DNA of 64,000 bases from Oscillospiraceae bacterium (GCA_016281125.1 JAEEIA010000056.1:116070-180069), one strand, 5' to 3'; counted from the first letter of the stretch, positions 15,834 to 25,152 are shown. Notes: a model not told the origin generated them from the letters alone. Made by a program: numbers and translations.

Positions 15834-18800
15834 ATGAATAAAGCGATCATCAGAAAAGCAGCCTCCTTGCTGGCAGCGGCAGCCGTCAGCATAGAGGCAG
15901 GGCTTGCGAGCCCGTCCCTGCTTTCCGGTGTCCGCCCGCAGCAGTTCGTGTCAGCGGTCACGAACTATGCAGGTGCGAACATCGCAAGCAAGGGCAAGCA
16001 TACGGATGCTGCGGTCATCCGCGGGGACAGTGCCTCCGTGGTACATGACAGCGACCTCGGCTCCGACGTACTGGCGCTGAACGGCTCCGGCTTCGGCACG
16101 GGCTGGCTCCAGCTGCCGAAGCTCTTTTCCGAGGGCTGCACGGAGGGCTTCACGTTCTCCATGCGGTTCAAACTGGATGCCGGAACGGAGAAATACATGC
16201 GCATGTTCCAGTTTTCCAGTATTCCGCTGGGAACCGGCGCCGCGCCGTCGTATTCCTCACCGGACATCTCCGTTGACCTCAACGACAAGACAGCATACCG
16301 CGCAAGCTGTTTTGCGGGTACATCATCCGCAACTGAAAACGACGGCAAGCACCGCTCGATCTTCACGATGAGCGCAGCGCCGGATTCCGGCAAGTGGCAT
16401 CAGATCACCGCGGTCTATACGCCGTCCGGTGCGCAGTTCTACATGGACGGCAGCCTGCTGACGCTTGACGGCGACGACGATCTGGCAGCCGTCATGCAGA
16501 CGTTCTTCGGCGAAAAGCTGCTGCCGAAATACCAGTATTGCAGCATCGGACATTCACTGTATACCGATGACGACCTGAAAGCACGCGTCGATGACGTTCT
16601 GTTCTATGACTATCCGCTGACGGCAGCGCAGGTCAGATCCATGCCGGACGATCCCGCGTACAGCTATACCTTTGAATCTGATACAATCACCGAGGGCGAG
16701 GAGCCCGCGGAGGCCGAGGTCAGCACCGCTTCGGACGGCACGCAGCTTTCCAGCGTCCCCGGCCTGGAAACCGTTTCGCCGGACGGCACGCTGGTTTCCA
16801 AGATCTGGCGTGACAGCCGCGGCAGCTACTACTACTCCGTGCAGATGAAGGGCAATAAGGCAGGCAATGTGATCCTGCCGTCCAAGCTCGGCTTCACGAC
16901 CACGACCGAGGATCTGTCCTCCGGCTTCCCGCAGAGTGATCCGGACGGCACCATCACCGAGCACGACGAAACCTACAAAATGCCGAACGGCAAGCATGTC
17001 GTCATCCGTGACAATTACACCGAGGTCTCGTTCCCGCTGGTCAAGGGCGACAGCATCCTGACCGTTTATCTGCGTACCTACAACGACGGCGTCGGCGTGC
17101 GCTATGCGCTCAATCACGGCGCGTCGATCAGACGCGAGGCAACGCAGGTCGTGTTCCCGGACAACAGCACATTCTGGGGCAACTGGCCGAACGCGACCTA
17201 TGAATGGGATATGGTCGAGCTCCCGCGCGACCGCGCAAACGAAACCAACGCGACCTATTCCGTGCCGTATACCGGACTGGTCGCAAACCGCTACTGGGTG
17301 ACGGTTTCCGAAGCAAATGTATTCAACGAGGAGAATCCGTACTGCGCAGGCGCACTGGAATTTGAGGGCAACTACCGCACGCTGCACTGGAAGGGCGGCG
17401 TCAAGGTGAACGGCATTTCCATGCAGGGCGCGTTCCATACGCCGTGGCGTGCAGTCATCATCGGTGACACGCTCGATGAAATGGCTTCCAGCGACCTGAT
17501 TCTCAACCTGAACCCGCCGTCCAAGCTCAAAGATACGAGCTGGATCAAGCCGGGCAAAGTTTCGTGGTCATGGTGGAGCAGCGGCGGTGATTCGCCGGTC
17601 GAATACCACACGCAGAAGGATTATATCGACTTCTCCGCAGCAAACGGCTGGGATTATGTCTGTCTGGACTTCGGCTGGGCGCTCTGGGATGACAGTGCAG
17701 CCAAGGTCAAGGAGCTCTGCGAATACGCAGCAGAGCGCGGCATCGGCATTTACCTGTGGTACGGCGTCAACAACAAGGGACATTCCGGCTATAAGGACAG
17801 CCAGGGGCATCCGGCCTATCCGTATTATTCGCTGCTGGACGAGGAAACAATCGTCCGCGAGTTTGAACGCATCAGCGCACTCGGCGTGCAGGGCGTCAAG
17901 GTCGATTACTACGAGAGTGACACGCAGGAAACCATGAAGCAGATGTACATGTGCATGGACATCGCCGCAAAGAATCATCTGATGGTGCTGTTCCACGGCT
18001 GTACCGTTCCGCGCGGCGAGAGCCGTACCTATCCGAACGTCGTATCCTATGAGGCGATCAACGGCACGGAATACTACAAATGGTTCGAGGCACCGGCGCT
18101 TGCAAACCGCGTTTCCTACACCTTTACGCGCAATGTCATCGGCTCTGCGGACTTCACCCCGACCGGTGTGCCGATCTACGGCATCGGCGCAACGGCAGGC
18201 TTTGCGCTCGCGGACGTCGTGACGATTGAATCCGGCGTGCAGCATTTTGCGCAGTCTGTTTATACCTATGAAGGCTCCCCTGCCCTGCCGCTGCTGAATG
18301 ACGTTCCGGTCGCATGGGATGACATGCATGTCATCGACGGCAGACCGATGAAGTTCAATGTCACGGCACGGCGCAAGGGCTCTGACTGGTACATCGGCGC
18401 ATCAACGCTTGATGCAAGAACCGTCAGCATTCCGCTTTCCGAGCTGATTACCGATGACGGCGAATACAATGCATATATCTTTGCGGACAACGAAAACGGC
18501 AGTGCGCTGACTGTCACCGTCAAAAACGGTCTGACGAAAAACGACACGATTGAGCGCAGTCTGCTGAAAAACGGCGGCTTCGTCATCAAGCTGACCAAGG
18601 GCACGATGAATCTGGAAACGCCGTACACGAATTACAAATTCTACGAGGCGGAAAACGCAAAGCTGACCGGCAAGGCATCTGTCACGCGCGGCAAGGACGC
18701 AAAGTATTCGTCCGGTGATGCGTATGTCGGCTATGTCGGCGGCGGTGACAGCGGCGTGACCTTTGAAAAGGTCGAGGCGCCGGAGGACGGCGAGTATACG

Positions 18801-19235
18801 CTGCGCATTTACTATATCTCCGGCGAGCCGCGAAGCCTTATGGTCGATGTCAACGGCGGATTCGTCACGAAGATTGACGGCTGCTACGCGAACAAAAACG
18901 ACTGGAGCGGCATCCGCGCAGTCAACACGACCGTGACGCTGAAAAAGGGGACGAACACCGTCCGGCTGTACAACAGCAGCGGCAACGCGCCTTCGATTGA
19001 CCGCATCGCGCTGGCGATTCCGAATCCTTCGTACCAGCCGCCCGCTGAGGCGGTACTGGCAGGCGACGTCAATTTTGACGGCCGCGTGGACGCGCGGGAT
19101 CTGAGCGAGCTGAAATACGGTCTGATGAAGGGCTTTGCGGACAAGCGCACCGAGCGCGCCGCGGACTTCAATGCAGACGGCAAGGCGGATGCGAAAGATA
19201 CCGCCGCAATGGTCAGATTCCTGATCTGCCGCTGA
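15834..19235 (+). CDS. Secreted GH97 alpha-glycosidase with LamG-like, CBM35-like and dockerin modules
   Basis: 1133 residues. Signal peptide (1-40); concanavalin/LamG-like domain (about 45-285); GH97 N-terminal beta-sandwich (about 310-565); GH97 barrel (about 565-850) with KVSWSWWSSGGD and VKVDYYESD; GH97 C-terminal domain; CBM35-like domain (about 936-1062, YEAENAKLTG); dockerin (about 1074-1133) with DVNFDGRVDARDL and DFNADGKADAKDT. Asp 691 in VKVDYY sits where retaining GH97 alpha-galactosidases carry their nucleophile, so alpha-galactosidase-like action is favoured over SusB-type inverting alpha-glucosidase. GAGAGGATGGAATAGGGA precedes the ATG. Confidence 0.92.
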   Translation: MNKAIIRKAASLLAAAAVSIEAGLASPSLLSGVRPQQFVSAVTNYAGANIASKGKHTDAAVIRGDSASVVHDSDLGSDVLALNGSGFGTGWLQLPKLFSEGCTEGFTFSMRFKLDAGTEKYMRMFQFSSIPLGTGAAPSYSSPDISVDLNDKTAYRASCFAGTSSATENDGKHRSIFTMSAAPDSGKWHQITAVYTPSGAQFYMDGSLLTLDGDDDLAAVMQTFFGEKLLPKYQYCSIGHSLYTDDDLKARVDDVLFYDYPLTAAQVRSMPDDPAYSYTFESDTITEGEEPAEAEVSTASDGTQLSSVPGLETVSPDGTLVSKIWRDSRGSYYYSVQMKGNKAGNVILPSKLGFTTTTEDLSSGFPQSDPDGTITEHDETYKMPNGKHVVIRDNYTEVSFPLVKGDSILTVYLRTYNDGVGVRYALNHGASIRREATQVVFPDNSTFWGNWPNATYEWDMVELPRDRANETNATYSVPYTGLVANRYWVTVSEANVFNEENPYCAGALEFEGNYRTLHWKGGVKVNGISMQGAFHTPWRAVIIGDTLDEMASSDLILNLNPPSKLKDTSWIKPGKVSWSWWSSGGDSPVEYHTQKDYIDFSAANGWDYVCLDFGWALWDDSAAKVKELCEYAAERGIGIYLWYGVNNKGHSGYKDSQGHPAYPYYSLLDEETIVREFERISALGVQGVKVDYYESDTQETMKQMYMCMDIAAKNHLMVLFHGCTVPRGESRTYPNVVSYEAINGTEYYKWFEAPALANRVSYTFTRNVIGSADFTPTGVPIYGIGATAGFALADVVTIESGVQHFAQSVYTYEGSPALPLLNDVPVAWDDMHVIDGRPMKFNVTARRKGSDWYIGASTLDARTVSIPLSELITDDGEYNAYIFADNENGSALTVTVKNGLTKNDTIERSLLKNGGFVIKLTKGTMNLETPYTNYKFYEAENAKLTGKASVTRGKDAKYSSGDAYVGYVGGGDSGVTFEKVEAPEDGEYTLRIYYISGEPRSLMVDVNGGFVTKIDGCYANKNDWSGIRAVNTTVTLKKGTNTVRLYNSSGNAPSIDRIALAIPNPSYQPPAEAVLAGDVNFDGRVDARDLSELKYGLMKGFADKRTERAADFNADGKADAKDTAAMVRFLICR

Positions 19236-19256
19236 ACAATTCCAATCAATACAAAC

Positions 19257-19295
19257 AGAGGCGCTGACTGAAAAGTCAGCGCCTCTCGGCTTTTT
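19257..19295 (+). terminator. Terminator of the GH97 gene
   Basis: Thirteen-base-pair stem AGAGGCGCTGACT with AGTCAGCGCCTCT, GAAA loop, then CGGCTTTTT. Confidence 0.92.
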
Positions 19296-19298
19296 GAT

Positions 19299-19340
19299 AA
19301 AGCGGTATCTCCGATGAATTGATAATGGGATTCTGAATGG
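19299..19340. repeat. Intergenic repeat family A, end fragment A2
   Basis: AAAGCGGTATCTCCGATG followed by AATTGATAATGGGATTC: the outer terminus of family A only, placed just after a terminator. The hairpins are absent. The remainder to 19440 shows nothing else. Confidence 0.72.
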
Positions 19341-19440
19341 TTGTCAGCCTTTAAGCAGGTGTATGGAGGCAGCCGCCTCTTTATGAATCCGCCGGATGCA
19401 CCTTTTGATTCTCCCATTTCAGAAAAGTGTTCCTGTAATA

Positions 19441-20280
19441 TCAGCCGGTTATTTTCGCTTTGGCAGGTCCCTTTGAATTACCGCTTACTTCTACGGAATG
19501 ACCGCCGAAAGCTCCTCCGTCCGTATAGTATACGATATACCGGCCGGTACTTTTCATCTCGATGCCTTCCGGAACGATATGCGCATAAAATTCTTCTTCG
19601 GTAATGTGTGCATCGCCTTCTTCATCTGCCCATTCATTTGCAAGAGAAGTGAGTTTTTCTGCTGCAAAGCGGCGCATTTCCTCGTCATGCGCTTTGAAAT
19701 CCTGAACAAATGCTTCCAGCTTGGATACAGTTTTTGGAGCGTCGTCACTGTTGTCAATGCTGAATTCAATTTTATGTCCCATGTATTCAAAAGTCCCGTT
19801 AAAACTGTTGTACCGCTTGTTGAGCAGCAGGTCTCCGAACATTTTTGTCTGAAGATATACCGGGCGGTCACGTTCTTCAACATATGCAGCATACAGCTGC
19901 TCCAGAAAAGGCTCACTGTCTTCCACACCGAGTATCTCAATCGGGTACAGCACGACATTTTTCTTCTGCATTGCAGCACGGATACGATAGACGACACCGC
20001 CTTTGAACAGGTTTTTATATAATTCCGTATCGTGTTCCTCGGCAGTCATTTCCCAAAAAACAGCATCCTTTCCGCTGTATTGCTCACCCGTGGTCAGGTC
20101 TATGTGTCCGAGAACGGTTCTTGAAGTTTTATAATTCGTTTGTTTACCGTTGATCGTCTGACTGTAGCAGTTCTGTTCCTCGTCGGTGGTGATGATCAGA
20201 TATTCATGCGCCTCTTCGTTCCAATAAGGCTTGTTTTCTTCATCGACTTTGCCAAAGCCTACTGTATAAGGATAATTCAT
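19441..20280 (-). CDS. DUF2262-domain protein
   Basis: 279 residues, soluble, acidic. The C-terminal half (about 150-279) matches DUF2262: LLNKRYNSFNGTFEYMGHKIEF, ITEEEFYAHIVPEGIEM and DGGAFGGHSVEVSGN. DUF2262 proteins are often encoded near polymorphic toxin or immunity loci, but no toxin gene is adjacent here. The N-terminal half is not recognised. TTCGGAGGTT precedes the ATG. Its upstream leader resembles that of the acetyltransferase at 47728-48177. Confidence 0.78.
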   Translation of the reverse strand: MNYPYTVGFGKVDEENKPYWNEEAHEYLIITTDEEQNCYSQTINGKQTNYKTSRTVLGHIDLTTGEQYSGKDAVFWEMTAEEHDTELYKNLFKGGVVYRIRAAMQKKNVVLYPIEILGVEDSEPFLEQLYAAYVEERDRPVYLQTKMFGDLLLNKRYNSFNGTFEYMGHKIEFSIDNSDDAPKTVSKLEAFVQDFKAHDEEMRRFAAEKLTSLANEWADEEGDAHITEEEFYAHIVPEGIEMKSTGRYIVYYTDGGAFGGHSVEVSGNSKGPAKAKITG

Positions 20281-20315
20281 TTTTAACCTCCGAATTCCCG
20301 CATTGTATTTTATCT

Positions 20316-20368
20316 TCCGATTGATCCCAGCAGCACAATTCCGAAAAGTGACTTTTGATTTGTGTTTT
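20316..20368 (-). promoter_or_regulatory. Leader segment shared with the 48177 gene
   Basis: Plus-strand reading GCAGCACAATTC...GACTTTTG...TTTGT closely resembles 48205-48257. Both copies lie immediately upstream of a minus-strand gene start, so this may be a shared promoter or leader module. Confidence 0.45.
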
Positions 20369-21036
20369 TATTCGGATGCTTCCTCCGGCTGAGGAACCGC
20401 ATTCTCCCCTGCTGGTTCCGGCTGTACTTCCGGCAACGGCTTCACTTCCGGTATCGGCAGTATTGCCTGCACCGGCTTTATTTCCGGCACCGGCTGCACG
20501 CCCTGCACCGGCTGTGCCGTCGGCGCCAGAAAGACAGCCGCAGGATTGACATCGGCCGCCGCAGCCGCCTGTTCCTGTATCTGATTCTGCGCGCGAACCC
20601 GGCTGTGTACCGCCTGCTCAAACGCATAGGCGTCCGCGAGCCCGTCCACCGCATACTGCATCCCGTCTGCCGTAATCATCAGCGTGCGCTCGCCCGATGC
20701 ATAGATCTCCTGCACCGTATGGAGCGGAAACAGCATTTCTGCGGGCTGTCTGTTCGGGACGATCCAGAGTATCGCATCCGGCAGCAGCAGGAGCTTTCGC
20801 TTCATAAACTGCCGTGCATGCAGCGCAATCCCGAGCAGCACCAGCAGCACCGGCATGCCGAAGAAAAGGACGGTTCCGAGCTTCGAGATCGGATCAAAAG
20901 ACGAACCGTCCGATGAAATCGCCAGCAAAAAGAGCTGTATGATTCCGGCGGGAATCGCCAGCGCGCCGATCAGAACAATCAGACAGCTGCTGATGCGGTA
21001 CTGAAATTTGCCCTCATAAATCACCTGGTTCTCCAT
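20368..21036 (-). CDS. Two-helix membrane protein, paralogue 6 of six-gene array
   Basis: 222 residues, last gene of the array. N-terminus ENQVIYEGKFQYRIS matches the other members. Two membrane helices (about 18-40 and 60-80), then a compact beta-rich domain (about 88-145) resembling bacterial PH-like domains, and a Pro-rich tail of PVPEIKPVQ-type repeats. The SHOCT-like motif of paralogues 1-3 is absent. The gene overlaps the preceding stop by 23 bases. Function unknown. Confidence 0.72.
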   Translation of the reverse strand: MENQVIYEGKFQYRISSCLIVLIGALAIPAGIIQLFLLAISSDGSSFDPISKLGTVLFFGMPVLLVLLGIALHARQFMKRKLLLLPDAILWIVPNRQPAEMLFPLHTVQEIYASGERTLMITADGMQYAVDGLADAYAFEQAVHSRVRAQNQIQEQAAAAADVNPAAVFLAPTAQPVQGVQPVPEIKPVQAILPIPEVKPLPEVQPEPAGENAVPQPEEASE

Positions 21037-21718
21037 AGGTCGGTTCCTCCTCTCCTAAATCGAACTGCGGATCCGGCTCTGCCTGAAACGGCAGGAACAC
21101 GCCCTCTGCCTGCTCAGCGGTCAGGCTCTGCGGCAGAATCGGCACACCGTCCTGATACGTGACCGGCGTCAGCGGAATCTGCTGCGCCGGAAGTGTTTCC
21201 GGCTGCCGGCGCGGCTTCACATTCTGCATCGCCTGCCCGACATGCCATTTCCGGTCCGTGATGCCAGCCTTGCCGTACCGATTAACATGCTCCTTCAGCT
21301 TCAGCCAGAAGCTGTCCGGATCGGCGCCGGTCAGCCGCCGCACCCGAAAGATTCTGCGCTTTGTTTCAATTTCGATGCCTTTGCCGTGATGGTAAATGTT
21401 CACCACCTCGTCAATCGGGATATCTGTGCGTAATTCCTTTCCGCGGCAGAACTCCTCCAGCGTGATTCCCGCGGGGGTAGCCGTGATGCGGACGCGCGTC
21501 CGCGCCAGATATGTCCCTGCATGAATCACGCCGCCGATCACACACGGGAGCGCGAACACGGAAAGCCCCGTCCGCATCAGCGAACCGCCGTGCTCACCGG
21601 CAAACCGCAGTGCCACAGCAAGGCATCCGCTGAAAAACGTCAACGTCGCCCAGAAGCAATATGCGCAGCCGGGATCGAAGTTGTCACCCTCGGCCTGCAA
21701 ACAGATCGGTATCTGCAT
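21014..21718 (-). CDS. Two-helix membrane protein, paralogue 5 of six-gene array
   Basis: 234 residues with start set at the ATG coding MQIPICLQAEGDN, which has AGGAGGAAAACC upstream; the in-frame codon at 21754 would add an Arg-rich tail from the previous gene. Two membrane helices (about 17-37 and 45-67), a PH-like beta domain (ITLEEFCRGKEL, FRVRRL) and a tail with LPQSLTAEQAEGVFLP, a motif shared only with paralogue 4. Function unknown. Confidence 0.72.
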   Translation of the reverse strand: MQIPICLQAEGDNFDPGCAYCFWATLTFFSGCLAVALRFAGEHGGSLMRTGLSVFALPCVIGGVIHAGTYLARTRVRITATPAGITLEEFCRGKELRTDIPIDEVVNIYHHGKGIEIETKRRIFRVRRLTGADPDSFWLKLKEHVNRYGKAGITDRKWHVGQAMQNVKPRRQPETLPAQQIPLTPVTYQDGVPILPQSLTAEQAEGVFLPFQAEPDPQFDLGEEEPTYGEPGDL

Positions 21719-22394
21719 GGTTTTCCTCCTCCTGTTGCTTCTGCGCCGGAACAAACACGCCCTCTGCCTGCTCGGCTGTCAGCTGCTGCGGCAGAATCGG
21801 ATTGCCGTTTTCATCCGCTGTGGAAGAAATCTGCATCGGCGTTTCCGGATAAAGTGCCTTTTCAACCTGTCTGCGTTTCCATTTTGCAGTCAGCTCCATG
21901 CGCTCGCGGTATTTATCCGCCTCTGTTTTTTCAATCTGCACACCGGACTGCATCAGAAGCTGCCGCAGATTCGCAGCAAACTTCTGCGCGTCGGCAGAGT
22001 GCCGCAGCTTATAGCACCGATCCTCCGTATCCACACAGACCGTATTGTAATATACGCGCACATTGCGGATATACGAAAACGGGATGCGGGTATCCTTCCG
22101 CGTTCCGAGCAGCGGCGCAGACCGCAGAATGACTGCGGAAGGCGTTGCAAGCATATAAAACCGCCCGCGCAGCAGATACGTAATCAGATGAAGCAGCGTG
22201 GTGATCGCAAGCAGTGCAAACGGAATCCTGCAAAAATGCAGCGCTTCCCGGAGCAGCGTCATGCCGCGGTAACCTTCCAGCAGCAGCACTGCAATCAGAC
22301 AGAAGAAGCAGAATGCAATGAGCAGATAAACCGGAAGCGCACAGCCCAGCTCGTAGTAATCAGCCTTCGCCTGAAATAAAACCGGTTCCTCCAT
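21684..22394 (-). CDS. Two-helix membrane protein, paralogue 4 of six-gene array
   Basis: 236 residues starting MEEPVLFQAKADYYELGC with GGGAGGACGATACAA upstream. Two membrane helices (about 18-40 and 50-75), PH-like domain (AVILRSAPLLGTRKDTRIPFS, VRVYYNTVCVDTED) and a tail carrying LPQQLTAEQAEGVFVP as in paralogue 5, its closest relative. It overlaps both neighbours by about 35 bases. Function unknown. Confidence 0.72.
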   Translation of the reverse strand: MEEPVLFQAKADYYELGCALPVYLLIAFCFFCLIAVLLLEGYRGMTLLREALHFCRIPFALLAITTLLHLITYLLRGRFYMLATPSAVILRSAPLLGTRKDTRIPFSYIRNVRVYYNTVCVDTEDRCYKLRHSADAQKFAANLRQLLMQSGVQIEKTEADKYRERMELTAKWKRRQVEKALYPETPMQISSTADENGNPILPQQLTAEQAEGVFVPAQKQQEEENHADTDLFAGRG

Positions 22395-23159
22395 TTGTAT
22401 CGTCCTCCCTTTGCTCCGAACGGCTCTGCTGCATCTGCTCTGCACGCATCTGCTGCGCGATCATTTCATTCCGGCGCAGAAAGTCCTCGGCGTTTTGCAG
22501 ATCCACTGCGCCGGAATCCTGCTGCGGAACCGGCGGCTGCATTTGCTGCGGCTCCGCTTTGCCGGTCATGACGTCGTACTGTCCCTGCGTGATCTGCCCG
22601 GTCATCCGCAGCTGATCTGCCGCATGCAGCGTATCGGAAGCGGATTCGGACACCGTGCGCTTTGCAGGCTGAAACGCATATTCCGGCACCTTCGGGACAA
22701 CAGGATACCCCGATGCTGCCGCACCCTTCTTCACCGCTTTCGCCTGTGCCTGTGCGATTGCAGCAAAGCGCTTTGCCTGGCCGACACCAATCAGCTGGTG
22801 TGATTCATAACCGCTTGGATTCGTAAAGGAACGCACCTGTATTTCCAGTGTCGTTTCGTCCGACGCGTAAATACTTGTGAGATCCTTGAACAGGAATGCA
22901 CGCACGACCGGTCCGTTGATCCTGACGATGCGGATATCCTGCTTTGTGATCTGTATTTTCTTGTTATCGTGCTCTTTGACTGCATCGGCATTGATCTTAT
23001 ATACGAAAAAGCACCAAAAGAGTATAAAAAGAAGTCCGGGAACAAAAGCCTCTTTCACAAAAAAACAACAAGGAGCAGCAGAATCGGAAGACCTGACGCA
23101 CAGGATTGGTACGGCATCTCATACGTATAACTGCTTTCAAACAACACATCCGGTCCCAT
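22360..23159 (-). pseudogene. Paralogue 3 of six-gene array, split by a frameshift in a T7 run
   Basis: Reading starts at the ATG at 23159 (AGGAGGGACAGACCG upstream, almost identical to paralogue 2) and gives MGPDVLFESSYTYEMPYQSC...LLLLVVFL, then stops at TGA (23055-23057). The continuation is in the -1 frame from GTG at 23058: a membrane segment, KIQITKQDIRIVRING, a PH-like domain and the SHOCT-like RMTGQITQGQYDVMTGK. The junction is seven T on the coding strand (23059-23065); one more T restores a 266-residue protein like its neighbour. It may be a recent deletion, a slippage-expressed gene or a sequencing error. Confidence 0.75.
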
Positions 23160-23904
23160 CGGTCTGTCCCTCCTGCTGATTTTCGTCCGCGGCCTGCTCC
23201 GTGCGCATCTGCTGCGCGATCATCGCAGTGCGCTGCATAAAGTCTGCGGCATTCTGTATATCGGCCGACGCTGCTGCCGCGGGCACGGGCGCCTGCTGCG
23301 GCGCTTTTTTACCGGTCATCACGTCAAACTGCCCCTGCGTGATCTGCCCGGTCAGCCGCAGCTGCTCTGCCGCATGAAGCGTATCGGCAACCGATTCAGC
23401 GCACGCAGACTGCTCCGGCCAAAAGGCCTGCTCGGGGATTTTCAGCGGATCCGTCTGTTGTACAGGATCCACACCGGACTGAATCTGCCGGAGCTGCGCC
23501 GCCGCCGTTTCCGCAAAGCGGGCTGCATCCGTCACGCCGGTCAGCGTATACAAAGCACTGCCGCCCTTGATCTGCATCTCAACGATGACGGAATTCCCGC
23601 CGCTCGCCTTGATGCTTTGCATATCACGGAAATCAAATGAGCGCACAACGGTTCCGTTTTCCCGAACAACGCGGATATCCCGCTGACACACCTGTATTTT
23701 TGCATGATCGTGCTCCGCATGGTTGTGTGCAACCACTCCGGCAACACCCGCACACCATAACGCTGTCAGCGAAACGATGAGCACAGAGTGCCCCCACCAT
23801 CCGAGCAGCAAAAAAAGGCCGGGAATCGGTGCGGTAAAAATCAGCGACTTCCACGGCACCTGATAGCGGTAGTCACATTCAAACAGCACTTCCTGATTCA
23901 GCAT
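23137..23904 (-). CDS. Two-helix membrane protein with SHOCT-like motif, paralogue 2 of six-gene array
   Basis: 255 residues starting MLNQEVLFECDYRYQVP with AGCAGGAGGGACAGA upstream. Two membrane helices (about 18-35 and 38-60), PH-like domain (KIQVCQRDIRVVRENGTVVRSF), and a C-terminal SHOCT-like stretch AAEQLRLTGQITQGQFDVMTGK, a motif seen in oligomerising bacterial proteins, followed by an Ala/Gln-rich tail (AADFMQRTAMIAQQMR) almost identical to paralogue 1. Function unknown. Confidence 0.75.
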   Translation of the reverse strand: MLNQEVLFECDYRYQVPWKSLIFTAPIPGLFLLLGWWGHSVLIVSLTALWCAGVAGVVAHNHAEHDHAKIQVCQRDIRVVRENGTVVRSFDFRDMQSIKASGGNSVIVEMQIKGGSALYTLTGVTDAARFAETAAAQLRQIQSGVDPVQQTDPLKIPEQAFWPEQSACAESVADTLHAAEQLRLTGQITQGQFDVMTGKKAPQQAPVPAAAASADIQNAADFMQRTAMIAQQMRTEQAADENQQEGQTDGTGCVV

Positions 23905-24631
23905 TCTGTCCCTCCTGCTGCTTTTCTTCCGCGGACTGCTCCGCACGCATCTGCTGCGCAATCATCGCATTGCGCTGCATAAAGTCCGCAGCATTCTGCA
24001 TATCGGCCGACGCTGCTGCCGCGGGCGCAGGCGCCTGCTGCGGCGCTATTTTGCCGGTCATGACATCAAACTGTTCCTGCGTGATCTGCCCGGTCAGCCG
24101 CAGCTGCTCTGCCGCGCTGCACACATTCCGGAGCTGCTCCGCCTGCCCCTGCACGGCGCAGGTCTGCGCCTGCCGCTGTAAATAGGCTGTGCGCATCTGC
24201 TGCATATGGCTTTGCAGGGCTTCGGCAAAGGCGGGCGCATCTTTCAGCCCGCTGATCCGCAGGGAATCGCCCGCCGTGTAAATCCACAGGGTATGTGCAT
24301 TTTCCGCCCTAAACGACTGAATCTCGCCCAGCATCACGGTATCCAGCTCAGCACCGCTGTCCGTATTGACAATCCGGATCCGGTCCGGCAGCAGCTGGAG
24401 CGCGCGGAACAGGAAGAACAGGTATCCGATCACCCAGTTGAGCGCCAGCAGAAGCACCGGCAGGAGGACGGCATAAAAGGCCGGTATAAAAGGATTTGGC
24501 TCCCCCTGCCCCTTCACGAGGCTCAGCACAAGCAGCACAATGTCGGCAGCTGCGAACAGGCAGAACGGTACCGTCGTGCAGCCTGGCTGCCGGAACTCTA
24601 TTTCGCTTTGATATAAAACCTGATCGTTCAT
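23879..24631 (-). CDS. Two-helix membrane protein with SHOCT-like motif, paralogue 1 (first) of six-gene array
   Basis: 250 residues starting MNDQVLYQSEIEFRQPGC. Two membrane helices (about 20-42 and 50-75), PH-like domain (LPDRIRIVNTDSGAELDTVML), SHOCT-like AAEQLRLTGQITQEQFDVMTGK and the Ala/Gln-rich tail AADFMQRNAMIAQQMRAEQ. It is nearest the promoter in the 103-bp repeat array. The six genes overlap end to end, so they are translated as one unit; the family may form a hetero-oligomeric membrane complex (inference). Confidence 0.76.
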   Translation of the reverse strand: MNDQVLYQSEIEFRQPGCTTVPFCLFAAADIVLLVLSLVKGQGEPNPFIPAFYAVLLPVLLLALNWVIGYLFFLFRALQLLPDRIRIVNTDSGAELDTVMLGEIQSFRAENAHTLWIYTAGDSLRISGLKDAPAFAEALQSHMQQMRTAYLQRQAQTCAVQGQAEQLRNVCSAAEQLRLTGQITQEQFDVMTGKIAPQQAPAPAAAASADMQNAADFMQRNAMIAQQMRAEQSAEEKQQEGQNAESGSAV

Positions 24632-24663
24632 TCGGCCAGCTCCTCTGCGCTTGTTTCCGTTTT

Positions 24664-24692
24664 ATTATATCATATTACGCAGCAAAAAGCAA
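24664..24692 (-). promoter_or_regulatory. Promoter of the six-gene array (in repeat unit 1)
   Basis: Minus strand TTGCTT (24687-24692), 17 bases, TATAAT (24664-24669). The same -35, spacer and a TATAAG -10 recur in each upstream repeat unit. Confidence 0.78.
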
Positions 24693-25016
24693 GTTGAGCG
24701 CAGTATCTTCTATGCAGCACCTGACTGACCGGAGAGCTTTAGATCAACGGAGGGCGGCACTGCCGCCTTATATCATATTACGCAGCAAAAAGCAAGTTGA
24801 GCGAAGTATCTTCTATGCAGCACCTGACTCACCGGAGAGCTTTAGATCAACGGAGGGCGGCACTGCCTCCTTATATCATATTACGCAGCAAAAAGCAAGC
24901 TGAGCGAAGTATCTTTTATGCAGCACCTGACTCACCGGAGAGCTTTAGATCAACGGAGGGCGGCACTGCCTCCTTATATCATATTACGCAGCAAAAAGCA
25001 AGCTGAGCGAAGTATG
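24665..25016. repeat. 103-bp tandem repeat, about 3.4 units
   Basis: Units begin at 24665, 24768, 24871 and 24974, exactly 103 bases apart, with few differences (ACGCAGCAAAAAGCAAG, ATGCAGCACCTGACT, CGGAGAGCTTTAGATCAACG). Each unit holds a promoter-like sequence on the minus strand and a small GC hairpin (GGCGGC with GCCGCC or GCCTCC). Because 103 is not a multiple of three, the reading frames crossing it are not conserved and it is judged non-coding. Between 25017 and 25152 I see nothing further. Confidence 0.95.
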
Positions 25017-25152
25017 TTTCGGTTTGGGGCGCAGCCTCCGCGCGCAGATTTCAGAGGCGCGGATCCACAGTCCTGTTTGTATAGAGCTGCCATTTTTTTG
25101 CATGTGCGTTTACAGTATCTATGCACATCTGCCGCAGAAATTCCCCCGCGCC

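Noticed and set aside
24665..25016. Possible CRISPR array
   Set aside because: The whole 103-bp unit is repeated without unique spacers, and no cas gene is near.
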